From Pseudonocardia asaccharolytica DSM 44247 = NBRC 16224 (GTDB lineage: Bacteria > Actinomycetota > Actinomycetes > Mycobacteriales > Pseudonocardiaceae): DNA of 64,000 bases. The notes below the pieces were generated by a model. The model was given only the letters and a program-made list of their open reading frames with translations. It did not search any database and was not told the origin of the DNA. The DNA is taken from the NCBI RefSeq assembly GCF_000423625.1, contig NZ_AUII01000001.1:310001-374000 (forward strand), given 5' to 3'. Both the position numbers and the translations under genes were made by a program. Shown piece after piece: positions 8,845 through 17,023 of this stretch (the stretch's first letter is position 1; each line of letters starts with the position of its first letter).

Positions 8845-10100
8845 GCCGCGCGGACGTCGTCCTGTCGATCTACGATGACCTCGGCAACCCGCACTACGGC
8901 GGGGGCGGCGCCGTCGTCGTCGCCCGCATCGCCGCGCGGCTGGCCCGCGACCACCGGGTCACCGTCTACGCCGGGTCCTACCGGGGCAGCCGCTCGCAGC
9001 TCCGCGACGGCGTGCGGTATGTGTTCCTCCCGGTGGGGTGGGCCGGGCCGCGGGCCGGGCAGCTGCTGTTCGCGCTGCTGCTCCCGCTGGTCGCGCTCGT
9101 GCACCGGCCCGGGGTGTGGGTGGAGAGCCTCACCCCGCCGTTCTCGGCGAGCCTGCTGCCGGTCGTGGCCCGCTGCCCCGTCGTCGGGCTCGTGCAGATG
9201 CTGTCCGGCGCCGACATGGCCCGCCGCTACCGGCTGCCGTTCCCCGTCGTCGAGCGGTGGGGGCTGGCCCTCTACCGGCATTTCGTGGTGCTGAACGAGA
9301 CCGACGGGCAGGCCGTGCGCCGGGCCAACCCGCGGGCCCGGGTGACCCTGATCCCCAACGGGGTCGACCTCCCGCCGGTCGATCCGGCCGGCTACGGCCG
9401 CGGCCGGTACGCGCTGTTCCTCGGCCGGATCGAGGTGCAGCAGAAGGGCCTCGACCTGCTGTTCGACGCGTTGGGGCCGCAGCCGCCGCTGCCGGTGGTC
9501 GTCGCCGGGGGCGGTCCGCCCGCGCAGGAGGCGCGGCTGCGTGAGCTGGTGCGCGGCGCGGCGCCGGACCGGGTCCGGCTCCCCGGGCGTGTCGACGGCG
9601 CGGTCAAGGAGGCGCTGCTGCGGGACTGCGCGTTCCTGGTCGTGCCCTCCCGCTACGAGACGTTCTGCCTCAGCGCGCTCGAGGCGATGGCGCACGGCAA
9701 GCCGGTGGTGCATTTCGACCTGCCGCGGCTGGCCTGGATCGGGCCGGGCTGCGGGATCGCCGTCCCGGCGTTCGACGTCGCCGCGCTGGGCGCGGCGCTC
9801 GCGCGGCTCGCCGCGGATGAGCCCCTGCGGGCCCGGCTGGGCCGGGGGGCGCGCGCCCGCAGCGCGGATTTCGGCTGGGACGCCGCGGCGGCGCGCTACG
9901 CCGGACTGGTGGCCGGGTTGCTGGCGGGCCCCGCCGGTCAGCGGCGCAGCCGGTTGCGCACCGCCGAGAGCCGGGCCCGGGTCTCGCCGGACATCCGGTG
10001 CACCAGCGACGCCCGCAGCCGCACCGCCGAGACCACCGCGGCGCGCTCCAGCGGCCCGATCCGCGGGCTCGGGAAGATCTGCAGGCGGATCTGCTCGTGA
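8841..10100 (+). CDS. GT4 glycosyltransferase, last gene of glycan operon
   Basis: 419 residues, GT-B fold, GT4 type. The N-terminal lobe begins ADVVLSIYDDLGNPHYGGGG; the C-terminal lobe carries ALFLGRIEVQQKGLDLL (about 193-210), VAGGGPPA and the motif RYETFCLSALEAMAHGKPV at about 270, whose two glutamates form the family E-x7-E. GTG start at 8841 overlaps the previous stop (GTGA). The glycosyltransferase domain seems to finish near residue 366 (about 9940); the remaining ~50 residues are read opposite the 3' end of the next, convergent gene and look like noncoding-strand translation, so the native stop may have been lost. Expected to add one sugar residue at the cytoplasmic face. Confidence 0.8.
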   Translation: MSRADVVLSIYDDLGNPHYGGGGAVVVARIAARLARDHRVTVYAGSYRGSRSQLRDGVRYVFLPVGWAGPRAGQLLFALLLPLVALVHRPGVWVESLTPPFSASLLPVVARCPVVGLVQMLSGADMARRYRLPFPVVERWGLALYRHFVVLNETDGQAVRRANPRARVTLIPNGVDLPPVDPAGYGRGRYALFLGRIEVQQKGLDLLFDALGPQPPLPVVVAGGGPPAQEARLRELVRGAAPDRVRLPGRVDGAVKEALLRDCAFLVVPSRYETFCLSALEAMAHGKPVVHFDLPRLAWIGPGCGIAVPAFDVAALGAALARLAADEPLRARLGRGARARSADFGWDAAAARYAGLVAGLLAGPAGQRRSRLRTAESRARVSPDIRCTSDARSRTAETTAARSSGPIRGLGKICRRICS

Positions 10101-11059
10101 GTGCCGCTGGCGAGATCGGCCTTGTACTGCTCGTTCTCGCCCAGCAGGTCGAGCCGGGTGAGGCCGGGCTGGGCGAAGGCGTGGTCGATCAGATGCTGGG
10201 TGAGCACGACCCCGGGCCCGAGTTTCTGGTAGGCGTCGTCCATCCCGAGCTTGAGGAAGTACAGCGTCGAATGCTGCTGGATGAGGTAGCCGAACGCGAT
10301 CGGCCGCCCGTCCAGGCGCAGGAAGGCCAGCCGGAGGAGGTCCTGGTCGGCCGCCCACCGGGCGGCCGCGGTGTAGAACCGCAGCGCGGCCGGGCGGGAC
10401 AGGATCGCCGAACCCGCCGCCCGCTTCCATTCCCTGGCTTCGAGCCGGAACCCGTCGCGCAGCAGTTCGTCGAGGTCGGCGCGGCCGTCGTGCACGGTGA
10501 AGGTGAGCTCGCCCGCGTCGCGCAGCCGGTTCGCCAGCCTGCGCAGGCCGTGCCGCCGGTTCTTCGACAGACCCCGCTGGAACGCGGCCGGATCGCCGCT
10601 GACGTCGATATGGGGCGACTGCCGCAGCGGCCGCCGAAGCGCGCTCACCCCGTTGCGCGCCACCGCGTCCAGCAGCACCTTCGACGCGGCCTGCTCTCGC
10701 GCGAGCGCGTCCAACTCGACGGCGCCGGTGCGCACCGACAGCAGCCGGTGGGCCAGCAGGCCCGCCGCCCCGGCGTCGGTAGCGATCGGGCAGAACAGCG
10801 GCGTCTCGGAGTTGGTGGGGGAGCGCAGGGTCCAGCGCCCGGCCAGCAGCGGCAGCGCCGCGACCGGCTCCCCGTCGCGCTCGACGGTCAGCAGCCGCAG
10901 GTCCCTCGTCCTGCCGAACGCGGCCGCCCAGGCCCGCAGCCAGCCCGGGCGCACGAACGGCGGGCTGCCCGCGTCGAGCGCCAGCTGGTCCCACCGCAGT
11001 TCGAGGGCCGCATCGATCGGGCCCGGCGTTGCTCCGGTGACCGATCGCGTCGACGACAT
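9938..11059 (-). CDS. CelD/BcsL-family GNAT acyltransferase
   Basis: 373 residues of the CelD/BcsL acyltransferase group (GNAT-like). Seen are LLTVERDGEPVAALPLL near 55-72, SPHIDVSGDPAAFQRGLSKN then RRHGLRRLANRL near 150-180, and LRLAFLRLDGRPIAFGYL, LKLGMDDAYQKLGPGV and LTRLDLLGENEQYKADLASG in the C-terminal domain. Genes of this type sit in cellulose and exopolysaccharide clusters and are thought to acylate the polymer. The ATG at 11059 has a GGAG ribosome site about 7 bases upstream. It is transcribed toward the operon and overlaps its last gene by 163 bases. A 127-base gap separates it from the divergent lipoprotein gene. Confidence 0.8.
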   Translation of the reverse strand: MSSTRSVTGATPGPIDAALELRWDQLALDAGSPPFVRPGWLRAWAAAFGRTRDLRLLTVERDGEPVAALPLLAGRWTLRSPTNSETPLFCPIATDAGAAGLLAHRLLSVRTGAVELDALAREQAASKVLLDAVARNGVSALRRPLRQSPHIDVSGDPAAFQRGLSKNRRHGLRRLANRLRDAGELTFTVHDGRADLDELLRDGFRLEAREWKRAAGSAILSRPAALRFYTAAARWAADQDLLRLAFLRLDGRPIAFGYLIQQHSTLYFLKLGMDDAYQKLGPGVVLTQHLIDHAFAQPGLTRLDLLGENEQYKADLASGTHEQIRLQIFPSPRIGPLERAAVVSAVRLRASLVHRMSGETRARLSAVRNRLRR

Positions 11060-11186
11060 CCGGTCGCTCCGGTTTCTCCGCGACGGCGACCGGGCATCGA
11101 CGGTCCGGCCGGTGGCGCGGGTCTGCGTGTGCGGGGGAGGCTACTGCCGATCACGCGGCGGGTCGAGCACGTGCGAGGTGGTCGGG

Positions 11187-12428
11187 ATGGCTGACCCGGG
11201 ACGCGGCCCGCGGGCGCCCGCGCTGCTCAGCGTCGCGCTGGTGGTGCTGGTGGTGCTGACGGCCTGCGGCGGCGCCGCCGAACCCGCGCCACCACCGGGC
11301 CCGGCGTTCGGGACGCTCGTCTCGCTGGCCGAGCACGCGCGCGAGGAGGCGGACGCGGGGGTGTCGGCCGGGATGGTGGAGCTGTCCTGGCGGCGGGCCC
11401 AGCCCGCCGCGGGCGCCTTCGATGATGCCTACCTGCGGTCGGTCCGGCGCGATATCGAGGCGCTGCGCGCCGCCGGGCGCACGGTGACGCTCGGGCTGGG
11501 CCTGCACGACGCGCCGCCGTGGGTGATCGCGATCCCGGGCAGCCGCTTCGTCGACCAGACGGGCGAGGAGTCCGACGAGGTGAACCTCGTGTTCGACCAG
11601 CGGCTGCGCAACATCGCCGAGCACTATCTGGCCCGTCTCGCCGCGGCGCTGGACCTCGGCGAGGTGGACGCGGTGCGGCTGACGTCGGGCGGACTGCCCG
11701 AGGTCCTCTACCCCGGGGGGGAGCGCTACTGGGCGTTCGACCCGAACGCCCAGGGCGGCCCGGACCGGCCCGCCTCGATGCCGCCGAACCCGTTGCCGGG
11801 CTGGCGGCCCGGGGAGGGCGGGGTGAGCCGGCAGGAGGTCCGGGCGTGGGCCGACTGGTACGTGGGCGCACTCGTCGACGTCGTGGAGTGGCAGATCGCC
11901 ACGCTCTCGGCGCTCGGGTTCCGCCACACCTACCAGGTGCTCACCCCCGGCGTCGGCGTCGGGCCGGCGGCGTACGACGCGGCGGTCCGCCGCGGCCTGC
12001 CGCCCGGGCTGCTCGGTTCCGGTGCCGCCTGGCGGGTGTTCTACGAGCGGCTGCCCCGCCGCGATGACCTGGTGGCCTATGTGAGTTCCGTCGCCGACGG
12101 CTCCGGCCGCAACGACAGCTGCGAGCCCGGCGACGCCGCCGTCCCGCTGGACGCCCCACAGGCCGCGACCTGGTCGGCGACCCGCTGGGTGAGCAGGCTC
12201 GCCCGCGAGTACGGCCACCCGGTCGCCGGGGAGAACCCCGGCTGGAACCAGTCGGCCCGGCTCGACGAATCCTATGTGGATCTTTCTGACGACGGCATGC
12301 TGGCCGCGGCACTGCGGCAGGCGCGCGGCTGCGGCTTCCGGTCCTTCTACTGGGCCCATGACGAGCAGCTGTGGGACGGGACGGTGCCCTTCGACGCCTA
12401 CGCGGAACGGATCGCGCGCGGCTCGTAG
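11187..12428 (+). CDS. Lipoprotein with glycoside-hydrolase-like barrel
   Basis: 413 residues. The N-terminus has a signal peptide ending in a lipobox, VVLVVLTACGG, with Cys at about residue 29, so it should be anchored on the outer membrane face. The mature part resembles TIM-barrel glycosidases of the beta-galactosidase/GH42 and GH-A type: MVELSWRRAQPAAGAFDDAY, TVTLGLGLHDAPPWV, VRLTSGGLPEVLYP and, near the C-terminus, AGENPGWNQ and FRSFYWAHDEQLWDG, where carboxylates could be catalytic. Membership is by pattern and the catalytic pair is not proven. It could trim or bind the surface glycan made by neighbouring genes. ATG at 11187 has GGTCGGG upstream. The 3' end overlaps the PIG-L gene by 31 bases on the other strand. 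Confidence 0.7.
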   Translation: MADPGRGPRAPALLSVALVVLVVLTACGGAAEPAPPPGPAFGTLVSLAEHAREEADAGVSAGMVELSWRRAQPAAGAFDDAYLRSVRRDIEALRAAGRTVTLGLGLHDAPPWVIAIPGSRFVDQTGEESDEVNLVFDQRLRNIAEHYLARLAAALDLGEVDAVRLTSGGLPEVLYPGGERYWAFDPNAQGGPDRPASMPPNPLPGWRPGEGGVSRQEVRAWADWYVGALVDVVEWQIATLSALGFRHTYQVLTPGVGVGPAAYDAAVRRGLPPGLLGSGAAWRVFYERLPRRDDLVAYVSSVADGSGRNDSCEPGDAAVPLDAPQAATWSATRWVSRLAREYGHPVAGENPGWNQSARLDESYVDLSDDGMLAAALRQARGCGFRSFYWAHDEQLWDGTVPFDAYAERIARGS

Positions 12429-13219
12429 TAGATCTCCGGCCGGCGCGGGATCGTCCCGCCGGGAAACAGCGCGTCCGCCTGGGTGCGGTAGTCCCGGATG
12501 AGCCGGCGCTTCTCGGCGATCCCGTGCTCCCAGGTCCACGGCCACAGCCGGTGGCGTTCCAGGAAGTCCCGGTCGGGCGTGGCGGACAGGGCGTAGGGGA
12601 AGTCGGAGTAGTGGACGACGGGCCTTCCCAGGCGTGCGCCGATCCCGCGGGTGAGCAGATGGTCGACGTGGTTGCCGACGCCGACGGGGCAGAACACCAG
12701 CTCGGCACCGGTGGTGGCGACCAGGTCGGAAACCTGCCTGGCCAGGCCGGCGGCCAGTACGCGATCGCCCGCGGCGACGCGTCCCCGCGCGATGTCGAGG
12801 CGGTAGGTCGGATACCGGTGCACCAGTTCGGGTACCGCCCGGCCGAGCCGCCCCAGCGCGGCGCGCGATCCGCGGGTGCGAAACAGCGCGTCGACCGCCC
12901 CGAGGTGGACGTGGGCGACGCCGAGCCCGGCGAGCACGTCGCGGTCCTCGGTCCGCCGGTCGGCGAACAGCGCGTCCGCGTCGGTAGCCCCGCACTGACG
13001 CAGGAACGACCGCGCCGCGCGGGTGTGCGGCGGGTCGGTGGCCGCGGTGAACACGGTGGCCACCGTCACCGGACACCGGGGGGCCAGCGCGGCGAGCAGG
13101 GCGCCGCAGGACAGCACCGCGTCGTCGAGGTGGGCGGACAGGAACAGCAGCGGAGCGCCCGCCGACACCGCGGCGTCCAGCCGCGGGGAGGGGATGCTCC
13201 GGAGGTTCACGCGGTTCAC
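12398..13219 (-). CDS. PIG-L/LmbE-family deacetylase
   Basis: 273 residues. The N-terminal motif FLSAHLDDAVLSCGALL (about residues 24-40) is the LmbE/PIG-L AHPDD-type zinc site, and GVGNHVDHLLTRG further on supplies the second histidine pair. These zinc enzymes remove N-acetyl groups from GlcNAc-containing lipids and glycosides such as GlcNAc-inositol or bacillithiol and mycothiol precursors. Beside a glycan cluster, deacetylation of the polymer or a precursor is plausible. The GTG at 13219 overlaps the stop of the small upstream gene (GTGA), which favours it over the in-frame GTG at 13210. Convergent with the glycosidase-like lipoprotein gene (31-base overlap). Confidence 0.8.
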   Translation of the reverse strand: MNRVNLRSIPSPRLDAAVSAGAPLLFLSAHLDDAVLSCGALLAALAPRCPVTVATVFTAATDPPHTRAARSFLRQCGATDADALFADRRTEDRDVLAGLGVAHVHLGAVDALFRTRGSRAALGRLGRAVPELVHRYPTYRLDIARGRVAAGDRVLAAGLARQVSDLVATTGAELVFCPVGVGNHVDHLLTRGIGARLGRPVVHYSDFPYALSATPDRDFLERHRLWPWTWEHGIAEKRRLIRDYRTQADALFPGGTIPRRPEIYYEPRAIRSA

Positions 13220-13458
13220 GCGGCCTCGAGGAGTGTGCGGCCCGCCGGGGTGAGCCGCGGGCGCAGCGGCGCCTGGCCCGATGCCGCGACGAGACCGGCG
13301 TCGACCAGGCGCACGCCCGCGAACTGGTCGCAGAAGGACAGGCCGTCGACGGTGAGCGAGGTGCCGTGGTCGTCGGAGACCGTGCAGCGGTCCGCGGCGA
13401 TCGCCCGCAGCAGGGCGCGGTCGCGGCCGCTCAGCTGGGGGAATGTGATGCAGGCCAT
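13216..13458 (-). CDS. Small winged-helix-like hypothetical protein
   Basis: 80 residues, beginning MACITFPQLSGRDRALLRAI. The start at 13458 follows an excellent ribosome site (AAGGAG, 7-8 bases upstream). The second half, VRLVDAGLVAASGQAPLRPR then LTPAGRTLLEAA, has the look of the last helix and wing of a small winged-helix domain, but two inner cysteines and the short length keep the family open. Its stop overlaps the PIG-L start (GTGA), so the two genes should be co-translated. It may be a small regulator or partner of the deacetylase; that is inference. Confidence 0.7.
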   Translation of the reverse strand: MACITFPQLSGRDRALLRAIAADRCTVSDDHGTSLTVDGLSFCDQFAGVRLVDAGLVAASGQAPLRPRLTPAGRTLLEAA

Positions 13459-13612
13459 GATCCTCGCTCCTTCCGGCGTCGTCCCGGATCTGGGGTTGCG
13501 GTTCGTCCGACGGGAGAAAGGATCCGCCGCCGCGGCCTCGCACAACATCGAGTCGCCCCTACAGTCGCCCGGGACAACCCGCGGGTGCAGGTAGGGATTG
13601 TCCCCGGGCGGA

Positions 13613-15040
13613 TCAGCGGGCCTGCGGCGGCGCGGCTACGGCCGTCACCACGGCGATGCTTCGGGGCGGAGTCAGGGTGCCTGCGGAGTCGCCCCGCAAC
13701 CGGACGATCACGAAGTAGGTGACCACCGCGACGAGCACCGCCACCGCCAGCAGGGCCACCCCGACGACGAGCATCCGCCCGATCGAGGCGCTTCTCCAGT
13801 CGCCGTCGGTGCCCGGGTGGGTGTCGTCGGGTGGTTCCGGGTCCGGCGGAGCCTGGCGGTGCGGCGCCGGCCGGGACGCCGCCGGCGCGGGTTGCGGTGC
13901 CGGTATGGGTTGCGGTGCCGGCGCGGGTCGTGGCGTCGGTGGCGCGGAGGCCGGGCGTCCAGGCGGGTGGGCCACCGCGGGCACCGGGCGGGCGGCGAGC
14001 GCGGCGGCGCCGAGCGCCGTGGCGTGGTCGGGATGCAGACGCACCAGCGGGACGCCGAACTCGCCCTGCACCGCGCGGGCGACCAGCGGGATCCGCGTGC
14101 AGCCGCCGACGAGCAGCACCGCGGCGAGGTCGCGCGGGGTGACGCGGGCCGAGCGCAGGGCCCGTGCCAGCGCGCCGAGGGTGGCCTCGACCGGCGCGCG
14201 CAGCATGTTCTCGAACTCCGCGCGGGTGATCCGCACGTCGAGGTGCCGGTCGGGCAGCAGCACCGGCACCGTCGCCTCGGTGTCGACCGTCAGCGTCTCC
14301 TTCGCCAGTGCGCAGTCCTGACGCAGCCGGGCCAGCGCGACTGCGGTCCGCGGGTCCTGCAGGTCGAGCCGGCTCAGCGCGTCGTCGATCCGGTAGTTGA
14401 CATACGACAGGATCGTCTCGTCGAAGTCGATCCCGCCGAGGCGCTCGATTCCCTCGGGATCGCCCAGCAGTTGCATGCCGGACGGTTGATTGACCAGGAC
14501 GGCGGCGTCGAAGGTGCCCCCGCCCAGGTCGTAGACGGCGACGACCTCGCCGTCGCGGGGCCGCCGTGTCGCCGCGAAGTGTGCCGCGGTCGCCTCGGGA
14601 TCGATGACGGTGCGGACCCCGCGCAGCCCGGCCATCGCCGCGATCTGGTCGAGCAGCCGGTACCGGGTCGGGCTCCAGCTGGCCGGCCGGGTCAGCACCA
14701 CGTGGTCGGGAGGGCCGCCCGCGGTGGTGACGACCGTGCGCACGGCGTCGCGCAGGATGGACGCCAGCAGGTCGGTGACCGAATGGGGCGCACCCCCGAG
14801 GATCACCGGCGTGGGGTCGCCGAGGCGGCGGCGCAGGCCGCGGCCGATCCGTTCCGGGCTGCTCAGGGCGCTCCTGCTCGCCGCGTCCCCGGTGACGACG
14901 GTGCCGTCGTCGCGCAGGTGCACGACGGCCGGGGCGATCACGGACCGGTCGCCGAGGATGACCATCTCGGTCCCGCCGGGACGGCAGATCGCGGCCGCGA
15001 CGGAGGACGTGCCCAGATCCACGCCGAGGCCGTAGCGCAC
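13613..15040 (-). CDS. Hsp70-like protein with P/A-rich linker and membrane anchor
   Basis: 475 residues. Residues 1-350 form an Hsp70/actin-type ATPase: GLGVDLGTSSVAAAI at the N-terminus (phosphate 1), VAVYDLGGGTFDAAVL (phosphate 2) near 175, and LLVGGCTRIPLVARAVQ (adenosine motif) near 310. The usual peptide-binding domain is absent; instead there is a Pro/Ala-rich linker with repeated PAPQP units (about 360-420), one membrane helix (about 430-450) and a short tail. Actinobacteria have several such Hsp70-like membrane proteins of unknown client; a sensing or scaffolding role is often suggested. GTG start at 15040 with GGGAGG upstream. It stands alone, with short gaps on both sides. Confidence 0.85.
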   Translation of the reverse strand: MRYGLGVDLGTSSVAAAICRPGGTEMVILGDRSVIAPAVVHLRDDGTVVTGDAASRSALSSPERIGRGLRRRLGDPTPVILGGAPHSVTDLLASILRDAVRTVVTTAGGPPDHVVLTRPASWSPTRYRLLDQIAAMAGLRGVRTVIDPEATAAHFAATRRPRDGEVVAVYDLGGGTFDAAVLVNQPSGMQLLGDPEGIERLGGIDFDETILSYVNYRIDDALSRLDLQDPRTAVALARLRQDCALAKETLTVDTEATVPVLLPDRHLDVRITRAEFENMLRAPVEATLGALARALRSARVTPRDLAAVLLVGGCTRIPLVARAVQGEFGVPLVRLHPDHATALGAAALAARPVPAVAHPPGRPASAPPTPRPAPAPQPIPAPQPAPAASRPAPHRQAPPDPEPPDDTHPGTDGDWRSASIGRMLVVGVALLAVAVLVAVVTYFVIVRLRGDSAGTLTPPRSIAVVTAVAAPPQAR

Positions 15041-15067
15041 CGCACCTCCCCCGTGGCAGGACGTCGT

Positions 15068-15967
15068 TCATCGTAAACCGGCGATGGCGCGGGCGAGGCC
15101 CGCGATGTCGGCCGGACCCACCCGGCAGCACCCGCCCACGATCGTCGCGCCCCCGGCCACCCACCGCCCGGCCTGCTCGACCGAGTAGCGTGCGGATCCC
15201 GTCCACCGTCCTCGGCGCGCGTCCCACCCCTCGCCGCTGTTCGGGTACACGACCACCGGTTTGCCGGTGACGGCCCGGGCCGTCGCGATCGCGGGGGCGA
15301 CGTCGGCCGGGGTGCAGCAGTTCACCCCGACCGCCACGATCTCGGGGACGTCGGCGAGCAGCGCGAACGCCTCGGCCAGCGGCTGCCCGGCCCGGGTGCG
15401 CTCGGCGTCGATCGAGTACGACAACCAGGCCGGGACGGGCGAGCCGGCGATCGCGGCGACGAGCGCGCGGGCCTCGTCGGCGTCGGGAATCGTCTCCAGC
15501 GCCAGCACGTCCGGGCCCGCGTCGACCAGCACCTCCAGGCGCGGCCGATGCCAGACGGTCAGCTCGGCGACGGTCAATCCGTAGCGGCCCCGGTACTCCG
15601 AGCCGTCGGCCAGCGCGGCGCCGTACGGGCCGACGGACGCGGCGACCCAGCGGCGGCGGCCGTCGGCGGCCAGCTCCGCGCGGGCGGCGCCGGCCAACTC
15701 GACGCCCAGCCGCAGCAGCTGCTGCGCGTCGGCCCGCCCGAGGCCGCGCGCCGCGAACCCGGGGAACGAGGCCTGGTAGGTGGCGGTCGTGGCGATCGCC
15801 GCGCCGGCGCGGAAGAAGGCCAGGTGGGCCGCGACGATCGCGTCAGGGTCGTCGGCCAGCAGCCGGGCCGACCACAGCGCGTCGGACAGGTCGTGCCCGC
15901 GCGCCTCCAGCTCCGTGGCCAGACCGCCGTCGAGCACCGTGACCGCGTCGGCCGGCGGGAAGTCCAC
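15068..15967 (-). CDS. mmuM: Homocysteine S-methyltransferase
   Basis: 299 residues, full length for the MmuM/BHMT family. The TIM barrel opens with VTVLDGGLATELEARGHDL, and the zinc cysteines are in GVNCCTP (about 216-222) and the C-terminal GGCCRVGP (about 279-286). The enzyme moves a methyl group from S-methylmethionine or S-adenosylmethionine to homocysteine, giving methionine, in the cytosol. The donor cannot be told from sequence. It lies 27 bases downstream of the Hsp70-like start on the same strand with no obvious functional link. Confidence 0.9.
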   Translation of the reverse strand: MDFPPADAVTVLDGGLATELEARGHDLSDALWSARLLADDPDAIVAAHLAFFRAGAAIATTATYQASFPGFAARGLGRADAQQLLRLGVELAGAARAELAADGRRRWVAASVGPYGAALADGSEYRGRYGLTVAELTVWHRPRLEVLVDAGPDVLALETIPDADEARALVAAIAGSPVPAWLSYSIDAERTRAGQPLAEAFALLADVPEIVAVGVNCCTPADVAPAIATARAVTGKPVVVYPNSGEGWDARRGRWTGSARYSVEQAGRWVAGGATIVGGCCRVGPADIAGLARAIAGLR

Positions 15968-16101
15968 CGCGTCACGATAGGACGCCGGTCACCGCACGGC
16001 GGCCAGGACGAGGTTGGCGCCGGTGTCGGCGGTCGTGCCGGTGACGTCGCCGCGGTACATCCGGTTCATGAGCGTCCGTGATCCTGAGTGACCGGGCCGC
16101 C

Positions 16102-16614
16102 CTACGGGCGGGCGCCGAAGGCGGGGTGGTGCGTGACCCGCCCCGCCGGCCTGCCCGCGCCGAAGGCGAGCAGCTGGACATACCGCTGCGGCACGCCGTC
16201 CATCGTGACGTCCGGGCGGCTGCGGAAGCCGAAGCGCCCGTAGAGCGCCGGTTCGCCCACAACGACGCAGCCCGCCGCCCCGCGGCCGCGCAGCCCGGCC
16301 AGCCCCGCGTCGATGAGCGCCCGCCCGATGCCCTGACCCTGCCGGGCCGGCGCGACCGAGACCGGGCCCAGGGCGTACCAGCCCGCCGACCCGTCCGAGA
16401 ACTCCACCGACGAGAACGCGATATGCCCCACGACCTGCCCCGCCGCCTCCGCGACCAGCGACATCGACAGGGCGTCTCCTCGGCGCAGCTGCTCGATGAT
16501 GTGCTGCTCGGTGTGCTCGCTGTGCGGGTGGTCGCGGAAGGCCAGCTCTGTGACGCGGGTGATGGCGGCGGCATCGTCCGGGCATTCCGGTCGGATAGCC
16601 ACATGTGCTGTCAA
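16102..16614 (-). CDS. GNAT N-acetyltransferase
   Basis: 170 residues, complete GNAT fold: AIRPECPDDAAAITRVTELA at the N-terminus and the acetyl-CoA loop SVAPARQGQGIGRALIDAGL near 87-106, followed by VVVGEPALYGRFGFR. The pattern is that of predicted N-acetyltransferases of the YhbS type; the substrate is unknown. The TTG at 16614 was preferred because GGAGAGGG lies 7 bases upstream; the GTG at 16602 is an alternative. The gene diverges from the toxin-antitoxin pair. In the 134 bases between it and the methyltransferase there is only a 26-codon frame that I do not call. Confidence 0.85.
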   Translation of the reverse strand: MTAHVAIRPECPDDAAAITRVTELAFRDHPHSEHTEQHIIEQLRRGDALSMSLVAEAAGQVVGHIAFSSVEFSDGSAGWYALGPVSVAPARQGQGIGRALIDAGLAGLRGRGAAGCVVVGEPALYGRFGFRSRPDVTMDGVPQRYVQLLAFGAGRPAGRVTHHPAFGARP

Positions 16615-16723
16615 GGCTTTACCCTCTCCGGTTTCGCAGCATCGACGGGCCCCGAGTGCGCGGCGCGCCGCGGTTCTCGTGCGCTCGTTCCCGGCCGGCG
16701 ACCCGTTTTCGTCCGGCTCGCGA

Positions 16724-16749
16724 TTGACCAGGTCTGACCAGGCTAGGAT
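16724..16749 (+). promoter_or_regulatory. Promoter/operator of the Phd-VapC pair
   Basis: Just before the antitoxin ATG are two direct copies of TGACCAGG (16725-16732 and 16735-16742), the junction also giving GGTC-T-GACC. A TTGACC and a TAGGAT frame the repeats as possible -35 and -10 elements, though with a short 14-base spacer. Phd antitoxins usually repress their own operon through such short repeats. A mutated relative lies at 36810-36827, ahead of an antitoxin relic. Confidence 0.5.
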
Positions 16750-16756
16750 TGTCGCC

Positions 16757-17023
16757 ATGGCCGAGAAGGTGAACGTCTATGAGGCGAAGACCCACCTGTC
16801 GCGGCTGCTGGAGCGCGTGGAGGCGGGTGAGGAGATCGTCATTGCCCGCAACGGGCGGCCGGTCGCGCGGCTGGTGCCCGCTCAGCGCACGGCTCCCCGG
16901 CGGGAACCGGGTTCGCTGCGGGGGAGGATCTGGGTCGCGCCGGACTTCGACGAACCCGAGGAGGACCTGGTCGATGCCTTCTACGAGGGCTCGATCTTCC
17001 CGGGTCCGGAGCGCGATTCGTGA
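16757..17023 (+). CDS. Phd/YefM-family antitoxin
   Basis: 88 residues. The N-terminal half is classical Phd/YefM: VNVYEAKTHLSRLLERVEAG followed by EEIVIARNGRPVARLVP, the dimeric DNA-binding fold. The acidic C-terminus (DFDEPEEDLVDAFYEGSIF) is the expected flexible toxin-neutralising tail. It should bind the adjacent PIN toxin and repress the operon at the repeats immediately upstream. ATG at 16757; its stop overlaps the toxin start (GTGA), typical of coupled toxin-antitoxin genes. A degraded relative of this gene is found at 36841. Confidence 0.9.
   Translation: MAEKVNVYEAKTHLSRLLERVEAGEEIVIARNGRPVARLVPAQRTAPRREPGSLRGRIWVAPDFDEPEEDLVDAFYEGSIFPGPERDS

Noticed and set aside
10497-11186. N-terminal extension of the lipoprotein reading frame
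   Set aside because: The upstream part is opposite the CelD-like gene and lacks protein-like sequence; the lipobox signal peptide begins at 11187.
13831-13960. Short repeats resembling a tandem array (GGTGCCGG... units)
   Set aside because: They encode the Pro/Ala-rich linker of the Hsp70-like protein and need no separate explanation.
15989-16069. 26-codon frame MNRMYRGDVTGTTADTG... between the methyltransferase and GNAT genes
   Set aside because: Third positions look coding-like, but it is too short, without clear ribosome site or known relatives.
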